A stretch of 64,000 nt of DNA, from assembly GCA_036654375.1 (NCBI GenBank), contig JAVVSD010000003.1, forward strand, positions 79,670-143,669. The letters are read 5' to 3'. Source of the DNA: RZYX01 sp036654375. Its GTDB lineage: Bacteria > Bacillota > Clostridia > Oscillospirales > Acutalibacteraceae. The notes beneath the pieces were generated by a model, which saw only the letters and a program-made list of their open reading frames with translations, searched no databases and was not told where the DNA came from. The first letter of the stretch is position 1. Each line of letters begins with the position of its first letter. The translations under genes and the position numbers were made by a program. This document shows positions 1 through 8,338 of this stretch, one piece after another.

Positions 1-164
1 ATGCTCACGATATGCTCTGGGCAATCAACAGGAGCGTTGACCTTTATTATAATCATAAGACAGATTGGCGAAATCTTGTTGACCGTGCGATGAAAGCTGA
101 CCACAGCTGGAACAGCTCTGCTCTTGAATACATCAATATGTATAAAGGTCTTTTAGCTGAATAA
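1..164 (+). CDS. glgA: Glycogen synthase, C-terminal fragment
   Basis: Only the last 53 codons are inside the window, read from base 3 to a TAA at 162-164; the gene starts upstream. The residues read W..L..RAMKADHSWNSSALEYINMYKGL. This is the conserved closing segment of GT5-family ADP-glucose glycogen synthases, where the D-x-SW..SA..Y..LY pattern ends the second Rossmann domain. The family transfers glucose from ADP-glucose to the growing glycogen chain in the cytoplasm. No other glycogen gene is visible, so the operon cannot be judged. A hairpin with a U-run follows about 55 bases after the stop. The assignment rests on a short tail and could in principle be a related starch synthase-like glycosyltransferase. 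Confidence 0.75.
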   Translation, partial: AHDMLWAINRSVDLYYNHKTDWRNLVDRAMKADHSWNSSALEYINMYKGLLAE

Positions 165-217
165 TCTTGGCAACTTTTCGCTCAATCCTTAGCCATATTT
201 GCATAATAATATTTAAA

Positions 218-258
218 AGCGGTAGACACAGTTTTTGCTGTGTATGCCACTTTTCCCT
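218..258 (+). terminator. Probable terminator after glgA
   Basis: Imperfect hairpin with arms 219-231 and 238-250, a six-base loop and two mismatches, followed directly by TTTTCCCTTTT. It lies downstream of the glgA stop with no other gene before uppP. Confidence 0.5.
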
Positions 259-538
259 TTTAGCATTATTTTCTAACCACATAACTTCGTCCACAAAAAA
301 TTTTTGTCATATGATTAGCTGTGATTGAATATTCCTTGCACATATGATAAACTTTCAATACAAGGGTTTTCTTATTATCATTATTTGGATTTACGATACA
401 CTTGTGGCTTAACAAAAAAGCCACTTGCAAATTCAAATCCACAAGTTAAACTTGTCTGTCTTATGATTAGCTTTATTGTCTTTGTATCCACTTTTAAGGT
501 CAAGGGCAACATTTATTTCAATAGGAGGAACTTAATTA
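259..538. other. AT-rich leader region of uppP with two competing hairpins
   Basis: There is no credible gene here; the short open frame starting at 325 lacks a ribosome site and family resemblance. Two mutually exclusive pairings are visible: GTGGCTT (404-410) with AAGCCAC (418-424), and ACTTGTGG (400-407) with CCACAAGT (439-446). A clear ribosome site AGGAGGA lies about 10 bases before the uppP start. No convincing promoter was found. Confidence 0.35.
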
Positions 539-1372
539 ATGATATTAAATTTTATAGAAATTCTTAAAGTCATTTTCCTTGGCATTGTTGAAGGTGTAAC
601 AGAATGGCTGCCTATTAGCAGTACAGGGCATATGCTTCTTGTTGACCAGCTTTTTACTCTCAACATGAGCGAGGACTTTAAGGAAATGTTCTTTGTGGTC
701 ATACAGCTTGGTGCAATTTTGGCTGTTGTCGTTTTGTTTTGGAAGAAGATGTTTCCTTTTCAAACAAGTGACAAAACACAGCCTGTCATAAAAAAAGATG
801 TGTTTTCTGTTTGGTTTAAGGTTGTTGTCGCCTGCATACCCGGTGCTATTGTAACCCTTTTGTTTGACGACTATGTTGATGCACATTTTCACAAGCCTCT
901 TGTTATTGCTGCCGCCTTGATTTTTTATGGCGTCGCGTTTATTTTGGTTGAAAACTGGAATAAAAAGCGAGTTCCAAAGGTTAATGAGCTGTCTGACATA
1001 ACCTATAAAACCGCATTGCTAATCGGTCTGTTTCAAGTTTTGTCAATCATTCCCGGCACATCACGCTCAGGAGCAACTATTATTGGTGCATTGCTAATTG
1101 GTGTTTCAAGAGTTGCCGCAGCAGAATTTACATTTTTCCTTGCGGTGCCTGTTATGATAGGATATAGCGCGCTCAAATTAATAAAATTCGGGCTTGTTTT
1201 TTCTGGTGCAGAATGGCTTGTTTTGGCAATCGGCATGATAGTTGCCTTTGCTGTTTCTGTTCTTGTTATAAAGTTCCTGATGGAATATATCAAAAAGCAT
1301 GACTTTAAGGTGTTTGGTTGGTATCGTATTGTACTTGGTATCATCGTTGTGCTTTACTTCACATTTAGATAG
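539..1372 (+). CDS. uppP: Undecaprenyl-diphosphate phosphatase UppP/BacA
   Basis: This integral membrane enzyme removes the terminal phosphate from undecaprenyl diphosphate, regenerating the lipid carrier for peptidoglycan and other wall polymers. The 277 residues are the usual size for the BacA family. Both diagnostic motifs are present. The first, near residues 16-31, contains EGVTEWLPISSTGH with the catalytic glutamate and histidine region. The second, near residues 175-190, contains PGTSRSGATI. The rest is alternating hydrophobic helices, about eight in all. The ATG at 539 follows AGGAGGA at good spacing. The gene stands alone, ending before an 11-bp stem shared with the convergent regulator gene. 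Family members confer bacitracin resistance when overproduced. Confidence 0.95.
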   Translation: MILNFIEILKVIFLGIVEGVTEWLPISSTGHMLLVDQLFTLNMSEDFKEMFFVVIQLGAILAVVVLFWKKMFPFQTSDKTQPVIKKDVFSVWFKVVVACIPGAIVTLLFDDYVDAHFHKPLVIAAALIFYGVAFILVENWNKKRVPKVNELSDITYKTALLIGLFQVLSIIPGTSRSGATIIGALLIGVSRVAAAEFTFFLAVPVMIGYSALKLIKFGLVFSGAEWLVLAIGMIVAFAVSVLVIKFLMEYIKKHDFKVFGWYRIVLGIIVVLYFTFR

Positions 1373-1398
1373 CTTTTAAAACTTAACACAAACCACAA

Positions 1399-1440
1399 AG
1401 GCTGGTATCAGTTAAACCGATACCAGCCTGTAGATTTTAT
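1399..1440. terminator. Hairpin between convergent uppP and XRE regulator
   Basis: A perfect 11-bp stem (1399-1409 with 1419-1429) with a 9-base loop lies between two converging genes. The trailing U-run is weak on both strands, so termination efficiency is uncertain. Confidence 0.55.
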
Positions 1441-1605
1441 CTGTTATAATTTGATTTTATATCAATACAAATGGCTTAAAATGCAAACCTTTTACATAAT
1501 AATCCAGAGCTTCACTACTTTTAAGTTAAACGCACAAAATTGTAGCATAGCTTATGTTCTTGCATTTTTTGCTTAGGAGTTGTAGAATTTAGTTTAACAC
1601 TAATT

Positions 1606-2211
1606 TTACACAATCAAATCAGCAAGGTTGGCATTTAAAAACTCATTTGCCCATTTTGAAATTGTTTTGACACATTCAGGTGCCTCTTGGAATTTTGCAG
1701 GCTTTGCAGCTTTGTCAATTTCATTTAGTATTGAATTTGAAATCATAACCAAAAATTCAACTTGCTTTCTACTTGGAATGTTATCTCCAATCCAGTTATG
1801 TGGGACATATCCCGCTTCAACACCCTTAAGTACCAAAAGATATGCAGCGATTGCATAAATGTTTTGCATCTTTTCGCTGTTGTCATTGTTTTTGAAAAAC
1901 TTTGCTCCAAGCAAGGCACTGGCTCTGTACAATGTGTTGATGCACATCTCCTTATCTTCTGGCACTTGTGTCAGCTTTTCAACAACATCAAACCTTACGG
2001 CACTGTTGCTGTTGCCAAGAAGATAGTCGCAGCTTACACCGTAATAGTCAGCAACGCGCAGGACAAAGTCAAGCCCACATTCTCTTATTCCATTTTCATA
2101 ATGTGAAAGCAATGCTTGAGAAATACCAAGTTCATTTGCCGCAATTTTTTGGCTGATACCTTTTCTCTTTCGGAGTTCAGTTATTGTGTTCGCAAAATTT
2201 GTTGAAGACAT
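1606..2211 (-). CDS. XRE-family helix-turn-helix regulator
   Basis: Predicted cytoplasmic DNA-binding protein of 201 residues. Residues about 8-66 form a classic XRE/Cro-C1 domain: ITELRKRKGISQKIAANELG, then GISQALLSHYENG, ending in a DYLLG-type segment. Residues 67-201 are a largely helical domain that I do not recognise and that may sense a ligand or mediate dimerisation. The gene is divergent from the histidine phosphatase at 2317, separated by 105 bases, so it may control that gene and itself. The ribosome site in front of the ATG is weak (AGAAAG/AGAG). Targets cannot be inferred from sequence. Confidence 0.8.
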   Translation of the reverse strand: MSSTNFANTITELRKRKGISQKIAANELGISQALLSHYENGIRECGLDFVLRVADYYGVSCDYLLGNSNSAVRFDVVEKLTQVPEDKEMCINTLYRASALLGAKFFKNNDNSEKMQNIYAIAAYLLVLKGVEAGYVPHNWIGDNIPSRKQVEFLVMISNSILNEIDKAAKPAKFQEAPECVKTISKWANEFLNANLADLIV

Positions 2212-2316
2212 ATTATCTCTACTTTCTTTTATACATTATGTATTATTATATCGTTAATTTGTAAATTTGTACAGTTATTTTTAAAAATTTAATACGAAAA
2301 GTTTTGGAGGTTTAAA

Positions 2317-3027
2317 ATGAAGACTTATAAGATACATATTATTAGGCATGGCATTACGCAGGCAAATTTGGACGGACAGTATGCTGGACATGGTGATTAT
2401 CCGCTTTGCGAACAGGGTAAAAATCAACTTGAGCAAATGGTTGCTGACTATGAATATCCAGAGTCAGATGCTCTTTTTTGTAGCCCGCTTACACGCTGTA
2501 TTGAAACAGCTAAAATCATCTATCCAGAAAAAAAGCCAATTATTATAAACGAACTCATTGAATATAATTTTGGCGAGTTTGAAGGTAGAACCGCCGATGA
2601 ATTGCGGAGCGATGAGTTGTTTGTCAAATGGCTTTCTGGAGATGCCGATGCTGCTCCGCCTTTTGGCGAGAGTAACAGGCATTTTGGAACCCGCGTTTGC
2701 AGCGCTTTCACAAAGCTCGTTGACGGGCTTATAAAGACAGGCACAACAAGTGCAAGCCTTGTCATACATGGCGGCGTAATTATGGCTTTGATGAACTGCT
2801 TTGCTGTTCCTGAGCTTCCAATGACAAGCTGGCTTGTTCCAAACGGTTGCGGTTACACTATCTGCATTACCCCTTCTCTGTGGAGCAGGCTTCAAAAATT
2901 TGAAGTGATGCAGGAACTTCCCGTTATTGACGATGAAGATTTTCATGAAGGTGCTATTTCATCTGCACGAGAAAAGCTTAAAAATGCTAATTATGGATTT
3001 TTCAATGTTGTTCATAGAGAAGAATAG
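2317..3027 (+). CDS. Histidine phosphatase family protein (phosphoglycerate mutase-like)
   Basis: Belongs to the branch-1 histidine phosphatase superfamily (GpmB/CobC type). The RHG signature is at residues 10-12, with His11 the expected phospho-acceptor in IIRHGITQAN. SPLTRCIETA near residue 60 carries the conserved phosphate-binding arginine. FGEFEGR near residue 88 supplies the acid, and VIHGGV near residue 150 the second histidine. The substrate cannot be told from these motifs; members act on phosphosugars, cobalamin or nucleotide intermediates. The C-terminal 50 residues extend beyond the core fold. The ATG at 2317 has GGAGG about 8 bases upstream. The promoter of the leuA leader begins two bases after this stop codon. 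Confidence 0.85.
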   Translation: MKTYKIHIIRHGITQANLDGQYAGHGDYPLCEQGKNQLEQMVADYEYPESDALFCSPLTRCIETAKIIYPEKKPIIINELIEYNFGEFEGRTADELRSDELFVKWLSGDADAAPPFGESNRHFGTRVCSAFTKLVDGLIKTGTTSASLVIHGGVIMALMNCFAVPELPMTSWLVPNGCGYTICITPSLWSRLQKFEVMQELPVIDDEDFHEGAISSAREKLKNANYGFFNVVHREE

Positions 3028-3029
3028 TG

Positions 3030-3058
3030 TTGACAATCCTCGTTTTTGTTAATATAAT
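3030..3058 (+). promoter_or_regulatory. Consensus sigma-A promoter of the leuA T-box transcript
   Basis: TTGACA at 3030-3035, a 17-base spacer and TATAAT at 3053-3058: a perfect vegetative promoter. It begins two bases after the phosphatase stop codon and lies about 30 bases upstream of the leader. Confidence 0.9.
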
Positions 3059-3087
3059 GACAGTAACATAAGAATATTCTTACTTTA

Positions 3088-3340
3088 AAGACTGTGACGG
3101 AAAGAAAGACAGATTTTTGCAAGTTTTCAGAGAGTCGGCGTTTGCTGTGAGCCGATACTTCTTGTCTGTGTATAACTCGTTCCTGAGTCATTTGCCTGAA
3201 ATCATAGGGTAAATCGTTTGGCTGCGTTAATGCCAGAGCCTTGTCAGAGGCTTTTGAGGGGGGTTCTATTGAACTTCCAAAGTAGGGTGGTACCGCGTGG
3301 ATTCTTCCCCGCCCCTATACCAATTAGGGGCGGTGTTTTT
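3088..3340 (+). promoter_or_regulatory. T-box leader (leucine type) controlling leuA
   Basis: The leader contains the invariant T-box AGGGTGGTACCGCG at 3284-3297. Upstream is Stem I with the AGAGAG bulge motif at 3129-3134 and paired GTCGGC/GCCGAT arms. The likely specifier is a leucine CUU codon at 3158-3163, where two CUUs are adjacent and the second is followed by a purine. This matches the downstream leucine-biosynthesis gene. In T-box riboswitches uncharged tRNA pairs with the specifier and, through its CCA end, with the T-box, favouring the antiterminator. The exact specifier position is inferred, not proven. Confidence 0.92.
3305..3340 (+). terminator. T-box-regulated intrinsic terminator
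   Basis: Perfect 8-bp GC-rich stem (3309-3316 with 3326-3333), 9-base loop, then TGTTTTT. Its 5' flank follows the T-box sequence, as expected for a competing terminator/antiterminator pair. Confidence 0.9.
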
Positions 3341-3371
3341 ATATCTATCGTCTCTTAACAAGGAGGACAAT

Positions 3372-5072
3372 ATGAATAGCTGTGAAGGAAAATACACTCC
3401 GTTTGAGCCAGTTAAAATCAAAAGCAGACAGTGGCCTTCAAAAGTTACAACTGAAGCACCGACTTGGTGCAGTGTTGATTTGCGTGACGGAAATCAGGCA
3501 CTTGTTGACCCAATGAACAGCTTTGAAAAGCTTGAGCTTTTCAAGACGCTTTGCAAAATGGGCGTTAAGGAGATCGAGGTTGGTTTTCCCTCCTCCTCCC
3601 AGATTGAATACAACATTTTACGCACACTCATTGACGATGGGCATATTCCCGACGATGTTACTATTCAGGTTCTTGTGCAGGCACGAGAGCATCTTATACG
3701 CAAGACCTTTGACACTATCAAGGGTGCAAAAAATGTTATCATCCATGTTTACAACTCAACCTCCTCACTTCAGCGAAAGGTTGTTTTCAAAGAAGACATG
3801 CCAGGAATTATCTCCATTGCCGAGAGCAGCGCAAAGCTTATTAAAAAGCTTGCAGACAAAGAAAAAAAAGAGAGTGGCATGAATATCCGCTTTGAATATT
3901 CTCCTGAAAGCTTTTCAGGGACAGAAAGTGACAATGCCGTTTTGATTTGTGAAAAGGTTTTGCTCGCTTTTGGTGCAAGTGAGCAAAACAAAGTTATCCT
4001 TAACCTGCCAAGCACTGTTGAATGCAGTACTCCAAACGGATTTGCAGACCAAGTTGAATATTTTTGCACTCACCTTTTAAGCCCGCAAAACGCAATAATC
4101 AGCATTCACCCACACAATGACAGAGGCACAGCAGTTGCAACTGCCGAGCTTGGAATGCTTGCTGGAGCAACGCGAATTGAGGGTACACTTTTTGGCAACG
4201 GAGAACGCACAGGAAATGTGGATATTGTTACACTTGCCCTTAACCTTTACACGCAGGGCGTTGACCCACTGCTTGATATTTCAAATATCAACGCTATCCG
4301 TGAGGTGTATGAACGCACAACAAAAATGCGAGTTCCCGAAAGGCACCCATATGCAGGCGACCTTGTTTTTACTGCTTTTTCTGGCTCACATCAGGACGCG
4401 ATAAGCAAGGGTAAGGCATATATGAAGGAAAATAAATGTGTGCAATGGCAAGTGCCATATCTTCCTATCGACCCTGCCGATATCGGTCGTGAATATGATC
4501 CTATTATTCGCATTAACAGTCAGTCTGGCAAGGGCGGTGCAGCTTTTGTTATCGAAGAGCAGTTTGGATTTTTCCTTCCCAAGTCTATGCATCCTGAATT
4601 TGGAAATGCTGTCAAGGCTTATTGTGATACCAGAGGAACCGAAATAAGCAATGATGATGTCTATTCAATTTTCAAGCGAGAGTATCTTGATATAAACGGT
4701 CCTTATGTTCTTTTAAGCCACAAGTTTAACGAAGTTTCTGAAGTTAATGACACTTCTCCAAAGGTTGTTTTTGAAGGACTTATCAAGCACAACGGTGATG
4801 CCCCAGTTGAAATCACCGGCAAGGGCAACGGTCCTATTGACGCATTCTTTAGTGCTATTTCAAAGGTTGGCATAACCGGTTACAGTTTTGTGGACTACTC
4901 CGAGCATGCAATATCCATTGGCTCTGACGCAAAGGCTGTTTCCTACATTCAGCTTTCTGACAAGAATGGGGACAGCATCTTTGGCGTTGGTATGTCCCAC
5001 AATATCAACTATGCCTCCCTTCGTGGAATTTTGTGTGCAATCAACCGCTCAATCTTAAAGAATGGCAAATAA
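3372..5072 (+). CDS. leuA: 2-isopropylmalate synthase (long LeuA2-type)
   Basis: Catalyses the first committed step of leucine synthesis, condensing acetyl-CoA with 2-oxoisovalerate. The 566-residue protein has an N-terminal HMGL-like TIM barrel with the DLRDGNQAL metal/substrate motif near residues 40-48, GFPSSSQIEYN and the HPHNDRGTA metal-binding histidines. A C-terminal LeuA dimer/leucine-feedback domain begins near residue 430. Length and motifs fit the LeuA type 2 subfamily rather than the ~510-residue type 1. The frame is open further upstream, but that overlaps the T-box terminator. The ATG at 3372 has AAGGAGGAC just before it and is the real start. The gene appears monocistronic; leuB, leuC and leuD are not in the window. 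Confidence 0.96.
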   Translation: MNSCEGKYTPFEPVKIKSRQWPSKVTTEAPTWCSVDLRDGNQALVDPMNSFEKLELFKTLCKMGVKEIEVGFPSSSQIEYNILRTLIDDGHIPDDVTIQVLVQAREHLIRKTFDTIKGAKNVIIHVYNSTSSLQRKVVFKEDMPGIISIAESSAKLIKKLADKEKKESGMNIRFEYSPESFSGTESDNAVLICEKVLLAFGASEQNKVILNLPSTVECSTPNGFADQVEYFCTHLLSPQNAIISIHPHNDRGTAVATAELGMLAGATRIEGTLFGNGERTGNVDIVTLALNLYTQGVDPLLDISNINAIREVYERTTKMRVPERHPYAGDLVFTAFSGSHQDAISKGKAYMKENKCVQWQVPYLPIDPADIGREYDPIIRINSQSGKGGAAFVIEEQFGFFLPKSMHPEFGNAVKAYCDTRGTEISNDDVYSIFKREYLDINGPYVLLSHKFNEVSEVNDTSPKVVFEGLIKHNGDAPVEITGKGNGPIDAFFSAISKVGITGYSFVDYSEHAISIGSDAKAVSYIQLSDKNGDSIFGVGMSHNINYASLRGILCAINRSILKNGK

Positions 5073-5121
5073 ATTGAGTTGGCTATTAACTTTCCAGGCA
5101 AATTAAAGCACTATAATACAA

Positions 5122-5160
5122 GAAAAAGCGGATATCAGTTTTGACTGATATCCGCTTTTA
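5122..5160. terminator. Bidirectional terminator after leuA
   Basis: Perfect 12-bp stem (5127-5138 with 5145-5156), six-base loop, preceded by AAAAA and followed by TTTTA, so it can serve both leuA and the convergent membrane-protein gene. Confidence 0.85.
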
Positions 5161-5195
5161 TATTTTATTCATTAACTATTTTTTGCTTCACATAA

Positions 5196-5729
5196 TTATT
5201 TGATAAATGCTGCAATTATGTGTGGAAGCCCAAAAGAAAATGCTATTGATGTGAGAAATGTTATTCCAAAGTTCTCAAGAATTGCTCCTGCATAGATTAT
5301 TCCTGCGGGAATTGCAAGCAGGATTTTTGAAGATTTCTTTGCGGTTGCACCTTCCTCATAAAGGCTTTCCCACATTGAGTATGCGTCCTCCATCATCGGG
5401 AACATATTTGTAAGAATTGATATCCCAAAATAGAGCAAGAGAATGGAAATCAAATTATAGTCCCCAATATACATAACATTTAATGCTGCTGGTGTTATTA
5501 TTATCAGTCCACTTAAAAGGCTTAATATGAATGGCATAAAGCACATTGCAAAGCTTTTGCGACCCTTTACAAGCTCGTGTTCAATGTGTCCGCAAAGCTC
5601 GTTTGGTTGAAGTGCCCTGATGTCTTCTGCTGGGATTTCATACATTCTGCAAGTCAAATGCTCTAAAAACGCCTTAAAGATTGCACCTGGAAAAGTAATA
5701 TACTTAATTATTTTATAAATCATTTCCAT
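5196..5729 (-). CDS. Unknown multi-pass membrane protein
   Basis: I do not recognise a family for these 177 residues. Three or four hydrophobic segments are visible, near residues 60-80, 90-112, 133-150 and 152-172. An N-terminal stretch has several charged residues and two cysteines, and a HELVKGRKSF segment precedes the first helix. The C-terminus is hydrophobic. The start codon overlaps the end of the upstream zinc-ribbon/TPR gene by 10 bases. GGGGG lies 7 bases before the ATG, so the two are almost certainly translated from one message and may act together at the membrane. A remote link to the YIP1-like or DUF3267-like families is possible but not demonstrable here. Confidence 0.65.
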   Translation of the reverse strand: MEMIYKIIKYITFPGAIFKAFLEHLTCRMYEIPAEDIRALQPNELCGHIEHELVKGRKSFAMCFMPFILSLLSGLIIITPAALNVMYIGDYNLISILLLYFGISILTNMFPMMEDAYSMWESLYEEGATAKKSSKILLAIPAGIIYAGAILENFGITFLTSIAFSFGLPHIIAAFIK

Positions 5730-7564
5730 AATATATCCCCCTTGCCTTTAAGAAAAACATCCTCAATCGTCTTTGTTCCGTCAATTATTGCTATAACATC
5801 TTTTGAAATTCCTGACCCGCCATCTGTAAGCTCTTTTTCAATTGCTTCATAAGTTTTAGAATCTTTATTTAGATGCGCACAAAGTGCATATACATTTGCA
5901 TTTGTTGTGTATGTGTACTGTGATGTTGCGTTCTGGTATGCCGATTCAGCAAATTTAAACGCTGCCTTTGGCTGTCCCTGAAGAAGAGAAATAATTGAGA
6001 GCTGATGGTTAATGTCCGGATCTTCTGGGTTTGTCTTAAGCCCATCATTGGCATATTTTGCAGCCTTGACAATATCGCCCTTTAGCCTGAACGCTATTGA
6101 CCTGTAAATGTTTGCATAAATATCCTCTGAATTTGACTTTGAAATAAGCTGGCAATATTCATTCATCTTGTCAAACTTACCCATATTTAGATACAGCTCT
6201 GCAAGTGCTGGCTGATAAATTGAAGCATACTGAGGGGAAAGACTTTCCATTTTCTTTAAATGAGCAAGCTGAACCTTTGTATCCTTGTTAAATACGATTG
6301 CCGCATAGTACTTCCAGTACTCAACAAGTCCCTTATCATAGAAGTTTTTGTCGTCCTTCTTTATTGCTGCATCAAAGCTTTTAACAAAGTCCTCATAATC
6401 TTTTGAACTTGTTATCAATTCCCCAACAGCGTTATATGCTGTATGGAAATTTGTTATATTATCCATTGCCTTTTTAACATTGCGGTTTGCAAAAGAATTA
6501 AGGTCTTTTCCTGCGTAATACTTTGCAACAAACTTTTCTGTTTGCTCATAGTATTCAAATCCGATTTTGCTGTATAGTGCAATCTGATTTTCACGAATTT
6601 TATCCCCAACTGGTTTTTGATTGACTTTAAGCTGAGTTTCAATCTCATCATATGCCTTAACAGCAGAATAAAGCTTGCCGTCTTTTACAAGATTTTGTGC
6701 CTTTGCAAGACTGCTGAATGTTAAAAAATTCTGTGAAAGATTCCAGCTTGCAAGAAACAGCAGTGCTACTATAATTATTGGCATTACTATCTCTGAAAGG
6801 CTGAATGGGTATCTTTTCATGCTTTCACGACATTTTTCGCAATACGGACTGCTTGGTGAAACGCTGGTATCTTTTGGGTTTTCTCCGCAACACTCGCAAA
6901 GATTTTTCTCCTTTTGCTCTGAATTTGCATTTTGCTTTGCAAGGAGTTTTTCTTGATGTGCCGATTTTACAAGGTCTTTCCACTCAATCATTTCAGGGTC
7001 ATCAAGAATTTTGTCCACTTCATTCTGAACAATACTTTTTATGTTTTCAAGTTCATTTGAGATAACTTCTTCATCACGCTCAACAAAAACTCTTTCTGCT
7101 TCTTCTTCAATAATTGTCTTTGCTTCTGAGCTTTTGGCCTCCTGCTCGATTGGCTTTGCCTTTTTCTTTGCAGGCTCTTTAACTTCTTTTTTATTTTTTG
7201 CTTCTGTTTTTACCTGTGCTTTATCCTCAAAATCAGGCGTCTTTGTTTTTTTAGGTGCCTGCTTTTTTGCCGTTTGCTTCGGAGCTTTTGCATCCAATTC
7301 GGATTTCTGCTCTTTCTTTGTAGTCTGCTTTTTGGCTGCCTCTCCCTTTGGCTCTGGACTCTGTGCTTTTTTAGTTTTAGAGGCAGTCTTTGTTTTTTCT
7401 TTTGTCGCCTTTTTATCTGCTGATGTTGTTGTTTTCGTTGGCTTCTTCTCTGCCGATGTTGTTGTTTTCGTTGGCTTCTTCTCTGCCGATGTTGTTGTTT
7501 TTTTTGGTTTCTTAATTTCGTCTGCACTTTCGCTCTCAGACTTTTTTGGTTTTGTATCTGGCAA
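5720..7564 (-). CDS. Lysine-rich, zinc-ribbon, single-span membrane protein with TPR-like repeats
   Basis: Unknown function, 614 residues with modular layout. Residues 1-150 are a Lys/Thr/Ala/Glu-rich disordered region with tandem 11-residue units (KKPTKTTTSAE) at about 20-52. Residues 150-215 are acidic and helical. Residues 223-245 contain CECC...CEKC, a probable zinc ribbon. Residues 257-276 form one membrane helix. Residues 285-600 are helical with TPR-like repeats (AELYLNMGKFDKMNEYC; KYANDGLKTNPEDPDINHQLS). The start is TTG at 7564, supported by AAGGAGGA at good spacing and no nearby ATG. It is the first gene of a two-gene operon with the membrane protein at 5196. A scaffold tethered to the membrane is a reasonable inference, with the basic region free to bind nucleic acid or acidic polymers. 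Confidence 0.7.
   Translation of the reverse strand: MPDTKPKKSESESADEIKKPKKTTTSAEKKPTKTTTSAEKKPTKTTTSADKKATKEKTKTASKTKKAQSPEPKGEAAKKQTTKKEQKSELDAKAPKQTAKKQAPKKTKTPDFEDKAQVKTEAKNKKEVKEPAKKKAKPIEQEAKSSEAKTIIEEEAERVFVERDEEVISNELENIKSIVQNEVDKILDDPEMIEWKDLVKSAHQEKLLAKQNANSEQKEKNLCECCGENPKDTSVSPSSPYCEKCRESMKRYPFSLSEIVMPIIIVALLFLASWNLSQNFLTFSSLAKAQNLVKDGKLYSAVKAYDEIETQLKVNQKPVGDKIRENQIALYSKIGFEYYEQTEKFVAKYYAGKDLNSFANRNVKKAMDNITNFHTAYNAVGELITSSKDYEDFVKSFDAAIKKDDKNFYDKGLVEYWKYYAAIVFNKDTKVQLAHLKKMESLSPQYASIYQPALAELYLNMGKFDKMNEYCQLISKSNSEDIYANIYRSIAFRLKGDIVKAAKYANDGLKTNPEDPDINHQLSIISLLQGQPKAAFKFAESAYQNATSQYTYTTNANVYALCAHLNKDSKTYEAIEKELTDGGSGISKDVIAIIDGTKTIEDVFLKGKGDILWK
7416..7511. repeat. 33-bp in-frame tandem repeats
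   Basis: Two nearly identical 33-base units (7416-7448, 7449-7481) and a diverging third (7482-7511) lie inside the TPR-protein gene and encode KKPTKTTTSAE-type units. Copy number may vary between strains by slippage without breaking the frame. Confidence 0.85.
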
Positions 7565-7662
7565 CGGAAATCCTCCTTCGCGGTATATTGTGTATATTCT
7601 ACCACTTTACTTTGTTCATTTCAAATAATGAATAAAAAATTTACAAATTAATTTTTGAAAAA

Positions 7663-7694
7663 CAAAAAAACAGCCCTCATTAAAGAGAGCTGTT
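7663..7694 (-). terminator. Terminator of thiT
   Basis: On the minus strand a 10-bp stem (7685-7694 with 7669-7678) with a six-base loop and one G-U pair is followed by seven U residues. Confidence 0.88.
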
Positions 7695-7708
7695 TAACAA
7701 TATATGTT

Positions 7709-8320
7709 CTATTTGCTTTTCTTTTTAGTGAGAGTTATGTTTTCACTTGTAAAATCAAACACCTTTGATAATGCAACTGCTCCGATAACCGTAACGATAA
7801 GCTCTGGTATCATGTATGAAGAATTGTATACAATTGAGAATTTGATTATTGCACCCCATGCGTCCGAGCCTGCATAGCCTTTCCATACTGTTGAGCCGGA
7901 AATAATGTGGCAGATAAGGCGAAGAAGGCTTGCTACTGTTGCGCCACAGGCGAGTGCCAAGGATTGGCTTTTGATTTTGCCTTTAAACACACCGCCAAGC
8001 CCCAATGCTCCGAATGCAACAAGATAATCACAAAGTGCAACAACAAGGATAGAACCAATTCCTGTTACATAACTAAAATTGGCAAGTCCTGTCATCATCT
8101 GCAAAAGCCCATAAACTACCCCGCTTAAAAGCCCCCAAGGTGTACCATAACGAAAAGCGAGCATAATAATTGGTAGCTGGCTAAACACTGTAACGCTTCC
8201 GCCTCTGGGCAGATTAATTACAGGAATCAGCGATAGTACAAATGCGACTGCGATAAAAATTGCCGTTTCTGTCAAGCGTAATGTCTTGTTTGATAGCTTT
8301 TTTTGACTGTTTGATTTCAT
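7709..8320 (-). CDS. thiT: Energy-coupled thiamine transporter substrate-binding subunit ThiT
   Basis: ThiT (YuaJ) is the S component of an ECF-type vitamin importer. It binds thiamine in the membrane and docks on a shared EcfA-A'-T module, which is not encoded in this window. The 203-residue protein has about six hydrophobic helices. After a basic N-terminus it reads TAIFIAVAFVLSLIPVINLPRGGSVTV; the L-P-x-GGS-V loop fits the family. The TPP riboswitch immediately upstream strongly supports the substrate assignment. The ATG at 8320 is preceded by GGAGTG. It appears to be a single-gene transcription unit ended by the hairpin at 7663. Confidence 0.92.
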   Translation of the reverse strand: MKSNSQKKLSNKTLRLTETAIFIAVAFVLSLIPVINLPRGGSVTVFSQLPIIMLAFRYGTPWGLLSGVVYGLLQMMTGLANFSYVTGIGSILVVALCDYLVAFGALGLGGVFKGKIKSQSLALACGATVASLLRLICHIISGSTVWKGYAGSDAWGAIIKFSIVYNSSYMIPELIVTVIGAVALSKVFDFTSENITLTKKKSK

Positions 8321-8338
8321 CTAAAATCACTCCATTAA

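Noticed and set aside
325..567. 80-residue open frame upstream of uppP
   Set aside because: Overlaps the uppP ribosome site and start and has no credible start signal.
7041..7628. 195-residue open frame on the plus strand
   Set aside because: It is antisense to the TPR-protein gene, made of repetitive Phe/Val/Ser caused by the Lys/Thr-rich repeats, with no family resemblance.
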